From contig OW804094.1 in assembly GCA_942159475.1 (NCBI GenBank), positions 56,602,966 through 56,666,965 of the forward strand: a DNA stretch of 64,000 nucleotides, in the 5' to 3' direction. Source of the stretch: Sthenelais limicola (lineage: Eukaryota; Annelida; Polychaeta; Phyllodocida; Sigalionidae). This document shows, in pieces, positions 11,801 to 24,100 of the stretch (positions are counted from its first letter, which is position 1; the number at the start of each line of letters is the position of its first letter). The translations under genes and the position numbers were made by a program. A model generated the notes under the pieces. That model had not been told where the DNA came from and did no database searches. It saw nothing but the letters and a program-made list of their open reading frames with translations.

Positions 11801-12495
11801 ACAAAGAATTAAAGACCCGGGGCTCCCATTTATTCTCTAAGTCTGGCAAATTAATGCTGACTTTATGGCAAGACAGAAAATTGATCCATCTCTTGTCTGC
11901 CATTCATGGGACCGCCCTTTCGACTTGCTCCAGGTCTTCACGAAATTCTGAATCAGGGAGGTTTGAAAAGGTCCAAATAAATCGTCCCACAGCTATCTCT
12001 GACTATTCCAAATTCATGGGGGGAGTTGATTTGGCAGATCAACTCTTCCAATATTACTGTTCAGGTCGCAAAACCCAGAAGTGGACAAAAAAATTATTCT
12101 GGTATCTTTTAGAACTCATGAAACTTAATTCTTTTGTATTATTTAAGGAAGCTTCTGGGAAATCTATGCCACTTTTGGAATACTCTATTTCTTTGATTTC
12201 GGAATTAATTTCTACCACCGACATCAACCCCAGGACTTCAAGCACGCCACTTCAGGATGCCACCTTACGTCTGAAAGGCCAGTGTCTCCCAGCTCAGACG
12301 AAAAGAAAGACATACTGCAAAGTCTGTTATGCACGCTACAAGAATGGCATTCTTGATAAACCCAGCCAGACAGTGAAGGGGTGTGAGAGGTGTAAAGTTC
12401 ATTTATGTTTGCCGATTTGTTTTAGGTTGTATCATTCGGTTAAAGATTATGACAAGGTAAAGGTTGGGGAAGAGGGTGGGGAATATGATTTTTAA
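8235..12495 (+). CDS. piggyBac-type transposase, three exons, apparently intact
   Basis: Exons 8235-8803, 9881-10122 and 11552-12495 join in frame (phases 2 and 1) to 584 residues; the T. ni piggyBac transposase has about 594. Donors AAG|GTAAGA and TG|GTGAGT and both AG acceptors fit consensus. The acidic N-terminus (many Ser, Asp, Glu) is typical. The DDE/D domain keeps the three expected aspartates, D235 (SIDESMVPYKGR), D314 (YMDNYFSS) and D430 (MGGVDLADQ). The C-terminus has a cysteine-rich zinc-binding module (CKVC..CERCKVHLC..C..YH) that contacts transposon ends. The ATG at 8235 has a strong Kozak context (AAAATGG). It would excise and insert DNA at TTAA. Either a recently active element with introns or a domesticated gene that retains its catalytic site. 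Confidence 0.9.
8804..9880 (+). other. piggyBac gene intron 1
   Basis: 1,077 bp, GT..AG, A+T-rich. Nothing else recognised in it. Confidence 0.8.
9881..10122 (+). CDS. piggyBac transposase exon 2
   Basis: Follows 'cttgatctag'. Carries the first catalytic aspartate (ELSIDESMVPYKGR) and the HKWGLKVW string conserved in piggyBac proteins. Ends before GTGAGT in phase 1. Confidence 0.9.
10123..11551 (+). other. piggyBac gene intron 2
   Basis: 1,429 bp, GT..AG. No open frame or repeat of note. Confidence 0.8.
11552..12495 (+). CDS. piggyBac transposase exon 3
   Basis: Begins after 'ttcatttttag'. The split Gly codon gives TGYVLQAVPFYG, the expected family sequence. Contains the second and third catalytic aspartates and the C-terminal cysteine-rich module. 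Ends with TAA. Confidence 0.9.
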
Positions 12496-15347
12496 TCAGA
12501 CATTTTCAGTTTGGTTTTAAATGTGTTTATTCCCTTTTAACTCTATGTGAAATAATGTCTGAAAGTTTGTGCTCATGTCTCAAAAAGCATTTTAAGATTT
12601 TCGCAAAGTTTTAAGTCATATTCAATACCCAGAGATGTCTATTCAACTGTCCAAAAATGCCATCATTAAAAATCTATTATGTTATTATGTTATTACAATA
12701 TTGTATTTGAAAAGACTGCCGCACATTCAACTAAATAAGTGTAAATAAGTGTTGCTTTCCTAAAAAAAAATTACATACAATTTAAATCGCATTTGATACC
12801 AAGAAATGACTGTTCCACTGTCTGAAAATAACATCCTTGAATATTCATTTTTTTTCTATTTATTTTCAATCGCTGCAATTATCTCATTGTATTTCAAAAC
12901 AGTTGGAAGAAGTCCAGGTCTGACAGGGTTAACATTATGTCATATACATATGTTTTCACTTAATCCTGTATACCATACTTTAATGATACTGTTAACAAAT
13001 GTAGTGAAATATACTTGTTCCAATGCTTTTATGATCTTTTATATCTTATAGAACAGAGAAAAATCTAGTGACCTTGGTCTCGTCGAATATAGACACAGGC
13101 AATCAAGTACAGTACTAATGAATGATATGATAGTTCCTACAAAGTCTGATAATGTCTTCCTACAGGTTCAGCTAAGGAGCTATAACTCAAAAATATTACT
13201 TTCCACTAGATTGCTCATTACTCCCTCAAAATGCTTTCAATTTACATATAAAAATTATCACCGAACCCCATGGGTGTCAGGAAGACAGCCATGCTTTCAG
13301 ATTTATAATCGAACCGTTTGATCTTCTGCAATCAATTATTTTCGTCGGCCGCATCAAGGGGTTCAAATCAATATAAATCCCCCGATTCTGTGCCCGCGCA
13401 TTTTTTTTTAATTTCAAAGTTTTTCAAAGGGATTTATTTGCAAAATCGCTTTGTTGGAATGTTCCTATATTATTGCTTCTAGTCATATAAATATGTGTAC
13501 CAAATTCTAAGACATTGCATTGAATATATCATTGCGTTTTGAAGGTTATCGTAAGCCTGCAGTATTAGTGCTAGAGTGACTTCCTAATCCCGAAATTCTG
13601 TGATGCCAATGCCTTGTACGCGTAGAATTAAAATTACGCAATGCACATGACATGCTACGCAATTTTGTTCTATTTCTAGGGATATTTCTTAGTGTATAAT
13701 ATAATGTGGACCCAAACCTCAGTCATTTCTATGTGGAAGAAACCTTAGAGAGATTCAAAACCATCACCATATCGTGTAACTCATCTAAGAACCTAAAGTT
13801 TTATATTCAACACCAATCGTTGACTATTATTTACCCACTTTTATGTACACATATTTCAGGGCACAAGAAAAACCACTCTGCATCGAGTGAGTGTATCGTT
13901 TTCCCTAATAAGAACTTTTGACAGATTTGAAGGGAGGGGAGGCGTGAGAAGGTAGAATATTATGTTAAAAGGCAAAAGTCTTATAATTTTGAATTCGCAA
14001 TTGATACTGTATGAATGTATCAGGTATGCATTTTCTATTTAATTGGGAATTAATCTCTGAATTAATTTAGTTATTCATGCCAATCATTGACCATGTATAT
14101 TTATTTATGTATTATCTATTATTAGCAAATTTTAAAATAATCGCATTGTTATTTCCCTAATTGTTGTATTTTACTCTGACCAAAGCTATTTTCTGTTCAG
14201 ATATGGTTTGAACGATATTTGTTTTTGATTATTAAACTCAACCATGTGTATTCATTTGTGTGCAGAATTTGGCTGGATCCAAAATTCTGTTGATTCAGAT
14301 CGTCAACCATAATGTATGCTTTCATGAAATGTTATATATATTATATGTTCAACGCCTTAGAGCCCAGATAATAAAGCAAACATGTTTCCTACAAATGTTG
14401 AAATCAATGCCTTGCTCCTGATTTAACTTACATAGGAAGAAACTTACAGCATATATATATATAATCACTTCTATTCCATTTGTTCATTAGTGCCTTTTTA
14501 GACTAATTCTAGTATGATTGATATTTTTATTTTGCTAACACTCTAAAATAGATATGAACAGTACTCATGCTGGCTATGCCATCCGTTGAGCATGCATACC
14601 TGAGTGATGAATCTTAGGAGTCTAGCAAGAATCAGCACGACTTAAGGAACAGTGCTAGTGGCCGATTCAAGATAAATGAATAATTCTATTATTTATGCGT
14701 ATGTGTTTATTAGAAACATGTAATCGTACAGACAATAAATGGAGACTCCCATGGAAAAACAAACTAGAAAGTCACATAAGTAAAATGACAACGACTATTT
14801 AAAAATATGAACATGCCTCGAAAACAATGTTATAATCATGTAAAACTATGTATAAACTAAAGTAGCAATACCATCTTCGTTACCAGCGATAAATCTGCTA
14901 AGAAAAGGGTCGGCACCATTGAATTGTCATGAAATGTACCATGTTTCAAGTAAATAAAAACAATTTCCCAAACCATGCAAAAATATCAATGACCAAGCTT
15001 TAAGTACAGGACTTGGGCAACAATAAATAGATGCGTTAGCAAATGCACTGATTTAGATTAAGGTAACTTTATAATCTTGATATGTTGTTTTGTAACAGGT
15101 ATACATCTTTTATCAGACTATAGCCTTTCTTCTGATGGCTATCTCTAGGCATATAATTATGTTAGTTGTGTTATACCTTCTTGAACAGTAATGATCGACA
15201 TCCAGTATGGGTCTGTAGTTATTATTAATTATTCATCCCTATCTATCTATAAATCTACTAAGAAAAGGGTTGCCTCGACTGCAAATCCATGGATGAATGA
15301 CTCCTTGTTCTTGATCCCAGGCCTTGTCAGAACAGCTGATTCTGCTG
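12496..15347. other. Non-coding stretch downstream of piggyBac gene
   Basis: No supported gene. A short motif 'aaatct(g/a)ctaagaaaagggt' occurs at 14890 and 15251. Open frames are short and lack family signals. Confidence 0.5.
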
Positions 15348-16249
15348 TCATACCGTGAACATTTCCACAGCTTTAGCACCTATATCAAAATACATAAAAT
15401 AAACAAATATTTACTTCGAATCATTTGTCCGTACATGCAAACTAATATACATACATGTGGTTTGTAATATATAACATTTGGCTATTAAGCACTAGAGAAA
15501 CAATTTAAGAATTACCAATTAAACTGTGATTATTTACATTTAGAAGTAAGTATTTTCTTCATGTGATTAGCATAAGAAATCTTTTTTAAATCTTACCTGC
15601 ACTGTCCTGTTTGTGTGGTGCGTTGCTTCGACCTATGACATCCGAATTGGGGTAAAAACATATAACCTTTCCTCTATTTTACCAGATAATATGACTACCA
15701 ATTCAATCCGACCTCCAAGTGTTCTAGGTAAATCTGAAATCGAAAAATAAACAAACATTGCAAGAATAGCAGCCTAATAACATGACCTAGTTTAGCATTG
15801 AAAATAAACATAAATGACCCTGTGCATTATAAGGCCAACAAAGGTACATTTGTCAGGTTTAAAATAACTATTATTATGAAATAAAGATTTATTTTCAGTT
15901 CCTGGGAGTTGTTTTTCTAACAGAAGTAATAATCTAGACCTGACCCTCCCCCAATATAGATTTTCGCTACTATAAACACACCAACAATTTGTTTGGCCTA
16001 AACTCTACGGGAGTTATAATGTCGCACTGGCTTGACTGAGAGTATACTCCTTTTGAGAAGAAACTAATTTGGCCTCAAATGCAAATAAACAAAGATATAT
16101 GACCATCAAACACTATAAAAACACATCAAGTTTAATGTAATCGTGATACTTTTCATTTTAAAATAATTTCCATCTTGTTACACCTCATCTTACTTACGAT
16201 TGGACTTGGAAACGAAATTCTTCACTTGCAAAATCAGATCGGAATTCAT
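15348..16249 (-). CDS. Tentative four-exon micro-gene, 56 residues
   Basis: On the minus strand four short frames link with compatible phase-1 junctions: 16249-16198 (from ATG), 15733-15683, 15632-15597 and 15379-15348 (TGA). Junctions at 16197 (C|GTAAGTAAG) and 15596 (CAG|GTAAGA) have strong donors; all acceptors end in AG. The product would begin MNSDLILQVKNFVSKSN and end AKAVEMFTV. It has no recognised domain. Weak points are the 50-bp second intron and the tiny exons; if that intron is retained, the frame ends at TAG after 15683. It lies between the piggyBac gene and its candidate 3' end, on the opposite strand. Confidence 0.3.
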
Positions 16250-17017
16250 TGTGCAGTGATTCGGGTGATATATCTCCTCATCCATCTAGAGTGTACTCAT
16301 GGAAATCCATATGGTGGTAGAATTATGACTTACAAATAATCGTACCAATTTTGGGGTTGATATATCAAACAACGAGGCCTCTGTGATAGTTTTCCTGCGG
16401 CCGCCACCTTGAGATCTGTACACGGGAACCTGTTCAAGCACATGCACACGCACCTGTTACTGTCATTTGCCCAGCTGATCGTGCCCAGCTGATCGTGCTA
16501 CTGAGGGAAAAGTCCACATAATCATGAATATTTTGTCGATATTTACAAAATAAACTGTCAGTGTCATATAACCAATGCCTCTCAGTATAGTGTAATATCA
16601 CATTAAAATACTCAGTGTATTTTAAATCAATTAGATAGGATTTTCATTCTGACGACGTTGTGCCTGGCCTTGTGCGTGCTCTCTGCCATTATGACGACGT
16701 TATAAATTGTTTCCATGCGGTGAGATTTTCAGTTCATTGCACTCTCTATCATCTCTTTTCAAATCATTTCTTTTGCTTCTACACTTAATCCTATGTCTCC
16801 TCTCAGTAATCCTCTGGTTTGAACACTATTTATTCAGTTATAAATCCAGGAGACAAGAAACAAACCACTTATGTGCTGTTTACGCGAGGGTGACGTCACC
16901 ATCTGTCGTCTTCAGGTGACGTCTTGTGGTCAGTGACGTCGTCCCATGAAACCTACCATAGCGACGCAATATTGTTCGTTAGATACTCGCGCGTTGCGAC
17001 CTTCAGTCGCGAATGAG
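16250..17017. other. Non-coding stretch with CRE-like cluster
   Basis: No supported gene. A hydrophobic open frame (16707-16919) was considered and rejected. It contains three CRE-like sites at 16891-16940. Confidence 0.45.
16891..16940. promoter_or_regulatory. Cluster of three CRE-like sites
   Basis: TGACGTCA at 16891-16898 and two further TGACGTC cores at about 16917 and 16934 within 50 bp. CREB/ATF proteins bind this sequence. It could be a promoter for the minus-strand micro-gene or a subterminal part of the piggyBac unit. The role is inferred. Confidence 0.4.
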
Positions 17018-17021
17018 TTAA
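17018..17021. mobile_element. Candidate 3' TTAA end of piggyBac element
   Basis: AATGAGTTAA is the inverse of the TTAACTCATT at 7841. If real, the element spans 9.2 kb, long for piggyBac but containing introns. Confidence 0.3.
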
Positions 17022-17927
17022 TAGGTTACTTCGTATGACATATTATGAGAGTTTCCAAGGAAAGAAATAAAATATTATCATAAAACGAACTAAATTAATG
17101 TCCTTATACTACGGGCCTGTCCCATCCTTATTCATGTTTTTTCCAATACCACATCTTTAAACAAATGTATCTCTATCTTGCTCTATCTTGTTTTGTGCTT
17201 ATTTGGGACTGGAATGGGGTGATACTTTCTGGGTATATCTTAGTTGCACCATTTGATGGTGCTACATTAGTGTATTAGTGCTTGGCTTGTCATTGATTCT
17301 CCTTTGCCTGTCTCAATAGATGGTAAAGTATCTATTGCACCTAACAATTATAGCAAGCCTGATGTCCAACTTGCAAATTTTAGTATACCTTTATCAGTGC
17401 AGTTTAGCTGTATGGCCTCATCAGTTACTTTTGGGTTGTGTATACTCGTATGGTCCAAGAAAATATTTTTCCATGGATTAGTTCATTTCACCATAGCAGG
17501 AATATAATCAATGTAATGCAGGTCTATATATAACGGGAGAATCGGGGAAATGGAAACATTTTTCTACCAACTTAGGAACATCGAAAATGGCGGGCAAACA
17601 TTTCTTTCTAGAGTAATCGGTTTTTATCTAAGTAAACTCCCTTGGAATAGATATGTACTCCAGAATCAAGCCCTGTCCTTGCTGATGCAAGGTGTAGGTT
17701 TTATCAACTTTTGGGGTGTTCTGAATAAGCCATAACAGACGACCTCTACAGCTGTAATCAGTGCAAATCAGCGATGTAGAAATTGTTGGTTTTACTCAAC
17801 AATTATTTAAAAGATTGGTATCTCCTGAAGGAATGGTACCTTTAGAATGTTTATCTTAGTCATTATATTGTAGGTATTTTCACAGCTGAGAATGTATCTT
17901 TAAGATATCTGTATTTCCTTTCCCTAG

Positions 17928-18144
17928 TTGCAAATGAGGTCCACGAAAATGGGCCAGGTAAACTTGGTGGAGACTCAAGTCTTTCAAATGGTCTGGGTAC
18001 AACAAAGAGCACTGCCTTATATAAACAAGAAATAATCAGCGAACTCCTTATTGAAGAACCATTTTCCTCACGGATCGCATTTGGATATGGACTGACAGAC
18101 CTTATAGTCAGTTGTACATTTGAAGGGTATGACTGCACAGACCC
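17928..18144 (+). CDS. DEG/ENaC exon a (early extracellular)
   Basis: After 'ttccctag'. Starts with two bases of a split codon. Ends C|GTATGT in phase 2 after the CTFEGYDC motif. The first exon that I can identify. Confidence 0.85.
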
Positions 18145-21100
18145 GTATGTATTGTTTTAAATCATCAGGGGCATCATGTATTAATGGGTGTAAAGAAGAT
18201 TTGTTATACTGTTGCAGGGGTGGATCCAGGAGTTGACTCTAGGGGGAGCACAGGCAGTCCTCATTCAGGCCATTTATGTGTATTGGTTCGTGGGGGAAGG
18301 GGAGTTGGGGTAGAGCATGGGACGCTCAGCATAGGCTTACACTAGTTTAGTATGCCTAATGATGTACCAAACAACAGTAAAACTATATATTTCTACCTCT
18401 GCAGCTGACACTTCTGCTGGAAATGATTCAGCAGCTGAAATAAGGTTTCCCCTGTCGAAGGCAGTACGAGCGCCTTTGGAAATGTAGCATTTCCCCATAG
18501 CCTCCCATACTAAATGGGTACTACTAAGAGTACCCACAGTCAGCTGTGTTTCGTAAACATGCCAATTTCATACAGCTACAATTTGTGTTAACGCAATGAC
18601 ATATACTTCTTTTTCTTTATATATGTGTAGCATATAACCTCCACTATATGTGTAGAAGATCTAGGGACATTTGGCATGTCCATTTTTGTTTCATTCTCTA
18701 AAATGTAAGAAAATGCACCATTTCCCCATATACTCCCACAGTTAAGGGGTAGTACATAGAATGCACACAGCTAGCAGGGGTGGTGTGGTAGTGAATAGTA
18801 GTGTTTGAATTTTAGTGACTAAGAGAAGTAAGCTGCTTCACCTGGAAGCAAAGTAATTTCAAATGAACTATGATATCATTATGTAAGTACAGATCCATCC
18901 AGGTTATTTCCCCAAAATGACACGAGAATGTCCAAAACATTGAATGAAACAAAATTGAAAAATATTTGTTACGTTAATTTCTGAATAAGGCACTGAAAAC
19001 TTTGGTTTTCAGAACATTGTGGACAGGAACTTGGAACTGGAAACATGGAAACTGCTATTCATTCAATGTTAAGAACCGAAGCATGTCCCAACTACAATCT
19101 GTTCGACCAGGACATACTTATGGCATGTATATATATATATAATATATATAATTCCAAACAATAGACTTCAATCTTAACCTGGATGAAGGTTACAAATCTA
19201 ATGATTGAATCAAGGTTTTCACCAAAGTTCTAGGGTATACAATCCATCATCGTTTTAAATCAAACTCCTGCTTTCTAGCGTCCACAATTACTTTATCATG
19301 TCATGAAATGTAGCTATAAATAAAGATATCTTGTAAAATAACACAGACTTGCATCTCAAATGTATCATATTTTTTTCCTCAAAAGGTCTGAAGCTCATAT
19401 TAAACATAGACCAAGCTGAATATCTGGACACAACAACGGAGTCCGCAGGGGCACGAGTCGTCATACATGATATTGAGGAGATGCCCTTTCCAGATGAAGC
19501 TGGTTATGATGTAGAACCTGGTGTATCTACATCTTTTGGTATAAGAAAGGTTGATATACCCAAGAGAATTACTCACCTGTTCATGAATCAGCAAAATTTT
19601 TATGCCCTGAATATTGACATTTTGATAAAATAATTAAGGGTACGTGTTAGATAGTTTACTCCACGGTGAAATGTGTATCACATAACATTTGTATTATATG
19701 TAGAGGCGTGTGGTACATACCGTGTGGTACATTGTTTTGTACCACATGGGCGGAGCCTAAAATGATGTGCAAAATAAACTCATTTGATTGGTTTCCTTCC
19801 ACGCGGGAAAATGCGTTGTCAATGACTCTTACTAGCGTTACTAACGTCATGACATTAGGCCTACATTATAGGCCTACATGTAGGCCTACATTATTGCGTC
19901 GTCGCCGGCATCAGTGAGAGAAGAATGGCTGTAACTTTGTAAGTAAATAAAGGACTTTGTGTTATAATTTATAATTAATCTAATAGCACCGTGGAGTAAA
20001 AATAGTACCACATCTCGTAGGTGGTCTGGCATCAAGGATTGCATGGACCCTCGACGATTCTTTTCAATAATAACCCACTCGCCTATCGGCTCATGGGCCA
20101 TGTGAAAAGAATCATCTTGGGTCCATGCGATCCTTGATGCCAGACCACCTACTTGTGCGGTACTATCATAGTACCTCACTATATAAATATTACATATATG
20201 ATGATGAAATGCATAGAAAAGGAAACATGCTTCTGATTTCATGCTAGTGATTTATTCCTGCGAGTTTTATTTCAGTTGGACGTTTCGCGTATGAATGGTC
20301 TATATGGAAACTGCATTGATTCAACTGGGGACTATTCAAATTTGAACATTTTCGAGCAAATCTTGTCCTGGTCGAATTACTCACTCAAGGTACAATTAAG
20401 AGAGCAACTTGGAAAATATTGCTTTCGTGCTTTCGTGCACATGAAGAACATGAAATACTTTGGTTTATATTATTTTGGACAAGCCTTAAGACCTATGTGT
20501 ACAGGCCACTGTCCATTTCTGTCAATTTTGACCGAATAAAAATTCAATGTGTATAGGTGCTTCTTACCTGAACTTTCACCAATGTACGAGAAACAACTTT
20601 TTATCATAACATTTTGATTTCTTTGCATTATTCTACAGGCATGTCAAAAGACATGTTGGCAGGCACTGGTGATGTATAACTGTGATTGCTTTGATGCTAA
20701 ATATCCCTCAATGGGCAGTGCTTTTATCCAGACAGCTACACAACCTTGCTCAGTGAGAAATCAAACAAATCGTGAGTGAAACATGTGTTGTCATGTCAAT
20801 GAATTAGAAAAATGTTCCCTGCTTTTGCCTAAAACAGAAACAATTAAGTATCATTCAGATAAATCAAGAGAATAATAGTTATTGCATGATTTAACCAACA
20901 CTATGTAAAAGGGATTTTCAGAGAGGATTTAATGTCTGGAACTATTTAATTCCTTATTGTATTATATAGAGGTTTGTTTGGAGATGGTAAATAACATCTA
21001 TAATGCCGAGACATCCTGTGCCTATTGCTATGAGCCATGCAAGTAAGTCACTCTATGCAATGATCTACTGGTTTGGTGATGTGGGTCCTGTTCTCTGTTA

Positions 21101-24100
21101 CCACATGACCACCATATATTTCAATAATTATCAATGAGTGAATTTGACCCACCCAACGACGAAATTCCATTTTGTAGTGGTTAGGATATATATAGAGATA
21201 TAGAGATACATCAATTATGAATGCAAAAGGATCCATTGCTTGAGTAAATTATATTATTTAATATTCATTGCTTCAGTCAAACCATATATCAGCCTATCCT
21301 TTCAACAGCGACCTGGCCAGCAAAACATTATAAGGTAGGTACATGAAGTTCTATAAGAATTGTATTGCGGCCTTAGGGACTGTTCATTTTTAACCACTGA
21401 GGGGAGGGGAGAATTCTCAGCGGGAGCGCGGGGGGGGGGGGGGGCAGACGCTGAACACCATGTACAGACTCTGAAGGGGGATATCTTTTTGCACAGACTC
21501 AGAAGTACAATGATGTAGGGCGTTCATGTCATTTTGCACAGGGGGTGGCCAAGAAATTTTGCACAGAACTTTAAGGAGGGGGGTCATCCAATTTTGCATA
21601 AGAATTTTTCGTGAGTCCTACCCCCCCCCCCCCCCCCCGTGGTTAATTATGAACAGTCCCTGAGGCTATATTGTGGACAACATTGCACGACCATACACAC
21701 TCACTAACTAGGCTTCCCATGCGCTTAATATTGCAAATACATTCTCAGGACTAGTCACATTCTAACACTAAATGCCTGGACTTAATTGCTTCTTCATGTA
21801 CAATTTCCTTTCACTTCGATGGATTATTTAAAATGCTCCATGTAACGGCTTCAGGTAAACCTGGACAGCTGTAACTTCTTATCTGGAAACTTACACATCA
21901 GTACAGAATCTAACAACATGAGAAAATTGTGTAGAGGGCTAGAATGCCACAATTATTCTATTTTGATCGATCTACAACACTTCATGTAACATTTCACATA
22001 ACTGGTATACAGGGAACATGTACATATGTAAGCATAACTCTAAGGCACCATGGCTTACATGACTATGGTTCTTTCTGGGTCACTTGCTTTCTCATCCAAT
22101 CACAGTGAAGCTTGTACCTGGTGACGTCAGAGACCACATGACCTGGCTTGCCAAATCAGTTGCTTGGCCAACCCTCTGTTTCTGGTGCGCCTATGGGCGC
22201 AGAATAGGTCCTAGCTTCAATGCAGTGCATATACCTACACAGACAGTCCCAGTGCTGCCAAAAACATCAACAGCCCAACTTGCCCACTTCACTTGTGGTT
22301 GCCTTTGGTCACATTCAAATCTGCACACTTGCCCCTAGTTCTAGACAAGCTCTGATAGTATATAGTGGTTAGCATTGCCACCTACAGGATGAAGGGTCCC
22401 ATGTTTATCACCGTTGGGACATACTTATTTTTTTCATTAAAGTGTCATAGTTCACTTCAAATTGTTGTCATTTGGTAAAAAATATTTTGATAATCTTTTA
22501 AATTGTATCACTACAAAGAACCAATAGCAACCCATCCCCATTACATCCATGTTACTGCTCTCACTCCATAATCAAGTAACAGGAGGAGTAGCGGGAGAAG
22601 TAGGATGTCAATGGAACCCACCCTAAATGCCTGTACTTGAATGGGACTATAAGGCCTCTGTTTCTGCTATTAAATATTTATGGTCAATTTTTAAAGTTAT
22701 CCATATCAAAATACTTTTATTTGCTAGGCACACATAATTGAAAACATTATTTATCATAGAGTAGCCCGATGTCTAATGTGGCTTTTCCTTGCATCAAATT
22801 CCAAAAAGGTTCTCCTCAAAATTATTTCAACTGATAAGGACAGATATCATGGTATGAAGAAATGTTAAGTACTAATCATAGGCAAAACAGGGTAGGCATG
22901 GCCATTGCAGTCTGTTATATGGTTGATATAAGTTGTTATATTTGTATATGTGAACCGAATTGAGTCTCCACCTACCTGATTGGATTTCACTTGTAGCAGG
23001 CACAGCATTGTTTAGCTACCACCACACAAAGCTGGTATGGCCAGTTGTCGAGAGTCAAGTTTTTTTGGTCTCTAAATTTCGGCTGAAATTATGCGTCAAA
23101 ATGATCGTTTGCGGTGCTTGTGGCCAGGAACACTCTCGTCCAGGTGAAACGTCTTGCCGTTTCAAGAAGAAGACCATTGAAAAAGCTAAGGAAGCTGGTT
23201 CTGCTGAGACGGAATGGAAATTGTACTTAGAGCCTCCTGTTGACCAAGACGATCTGCCGCCATTAACTGCACAGTCAGGCGCTTAGGCCCCGTTGACTGG
23301 AAATCCATCGATTGACAAACTCATGAGTATGGCTACCCTACAACAACAGCAGCTGACCGCTCTCATTGCCTCTCAAGTTGCTAGCAATAATTCTCTCAAG
23401 GAGGTGACTGCTAGACTTGCAAAATATGAAGGCAAGCCTCTGGGGACTTCTAAGCTGGTAATCAGCAGTCATATATTGTCTAGCAGTCATATATATTGTT
23501 GCAGTTGGGTGTTACATATTTTTTGCATTAACCTGTTTCAGTTAATGTTTGTTGTCAACACCAAGTACTTGTGATGACAATGCTAACTGGTTGTCTGCAG
23601 GTCGATGGGTCTTTCCACCCCATGACACTGCAGATTATTTAAAGAATATATGCTGAAAAAAAATGTTGATGGTGAGCCTCAGGGCGCAGGACTTTGACTA
23701 CAGGAGTATATGCAAACAAATTGCTGCTACCATAGGGCAAGTCATTGGACCGATTACAATGGATACAACGATAGTATATTAGTCAGAACTTCAGGTACAT
23801 GTATACTTTACTTGTACAATTATTCAAATAAGGATTGCGTATTATCTTCAATGTACTACACAGTCCTACATCATTATTCAGAGGGCAACATGGAACTCAT
23901 TAATACCAAGAGCTCTGCTGCCAAAAATTGTGTAATCCAGTAGAAAGAACAACACTGCCACCATGCAGAGGCCAAACAAAATTCATTGTACAGAGAAGAA
24001 TGGACACTCAGTATATTATTCACATTTTTTCATCAAATATATTTATCCAGGTTAATCATACAGAAACACCCTCACAATAAATTGTGTTTTTCATTGTGTC

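Noticed and set aside
13706..13921. Frame with FKTITISCNSSK, considered as the missing channel segment after TM1
   Set aside because: Lacks the FPAVTICN core and has no fitting splice sites or phase.
16707..16919. Hydrophobic frame considered as the first transmembrane exon of the channel
   Set aside because: No His-Gly or post-TM1 family motifs, and no donor compatible with the phase-1 entry at 17928.
17550..17735. Open frame just upstream of the first channel exon
   Set aside because: Ends in a stop without a suitable donor; no similarity to the family.
22357..22430. Functional tRNA gene
   Set aside because: D-arm matches but acceptor and T-arm do not pair; fits a decayed SINE head.
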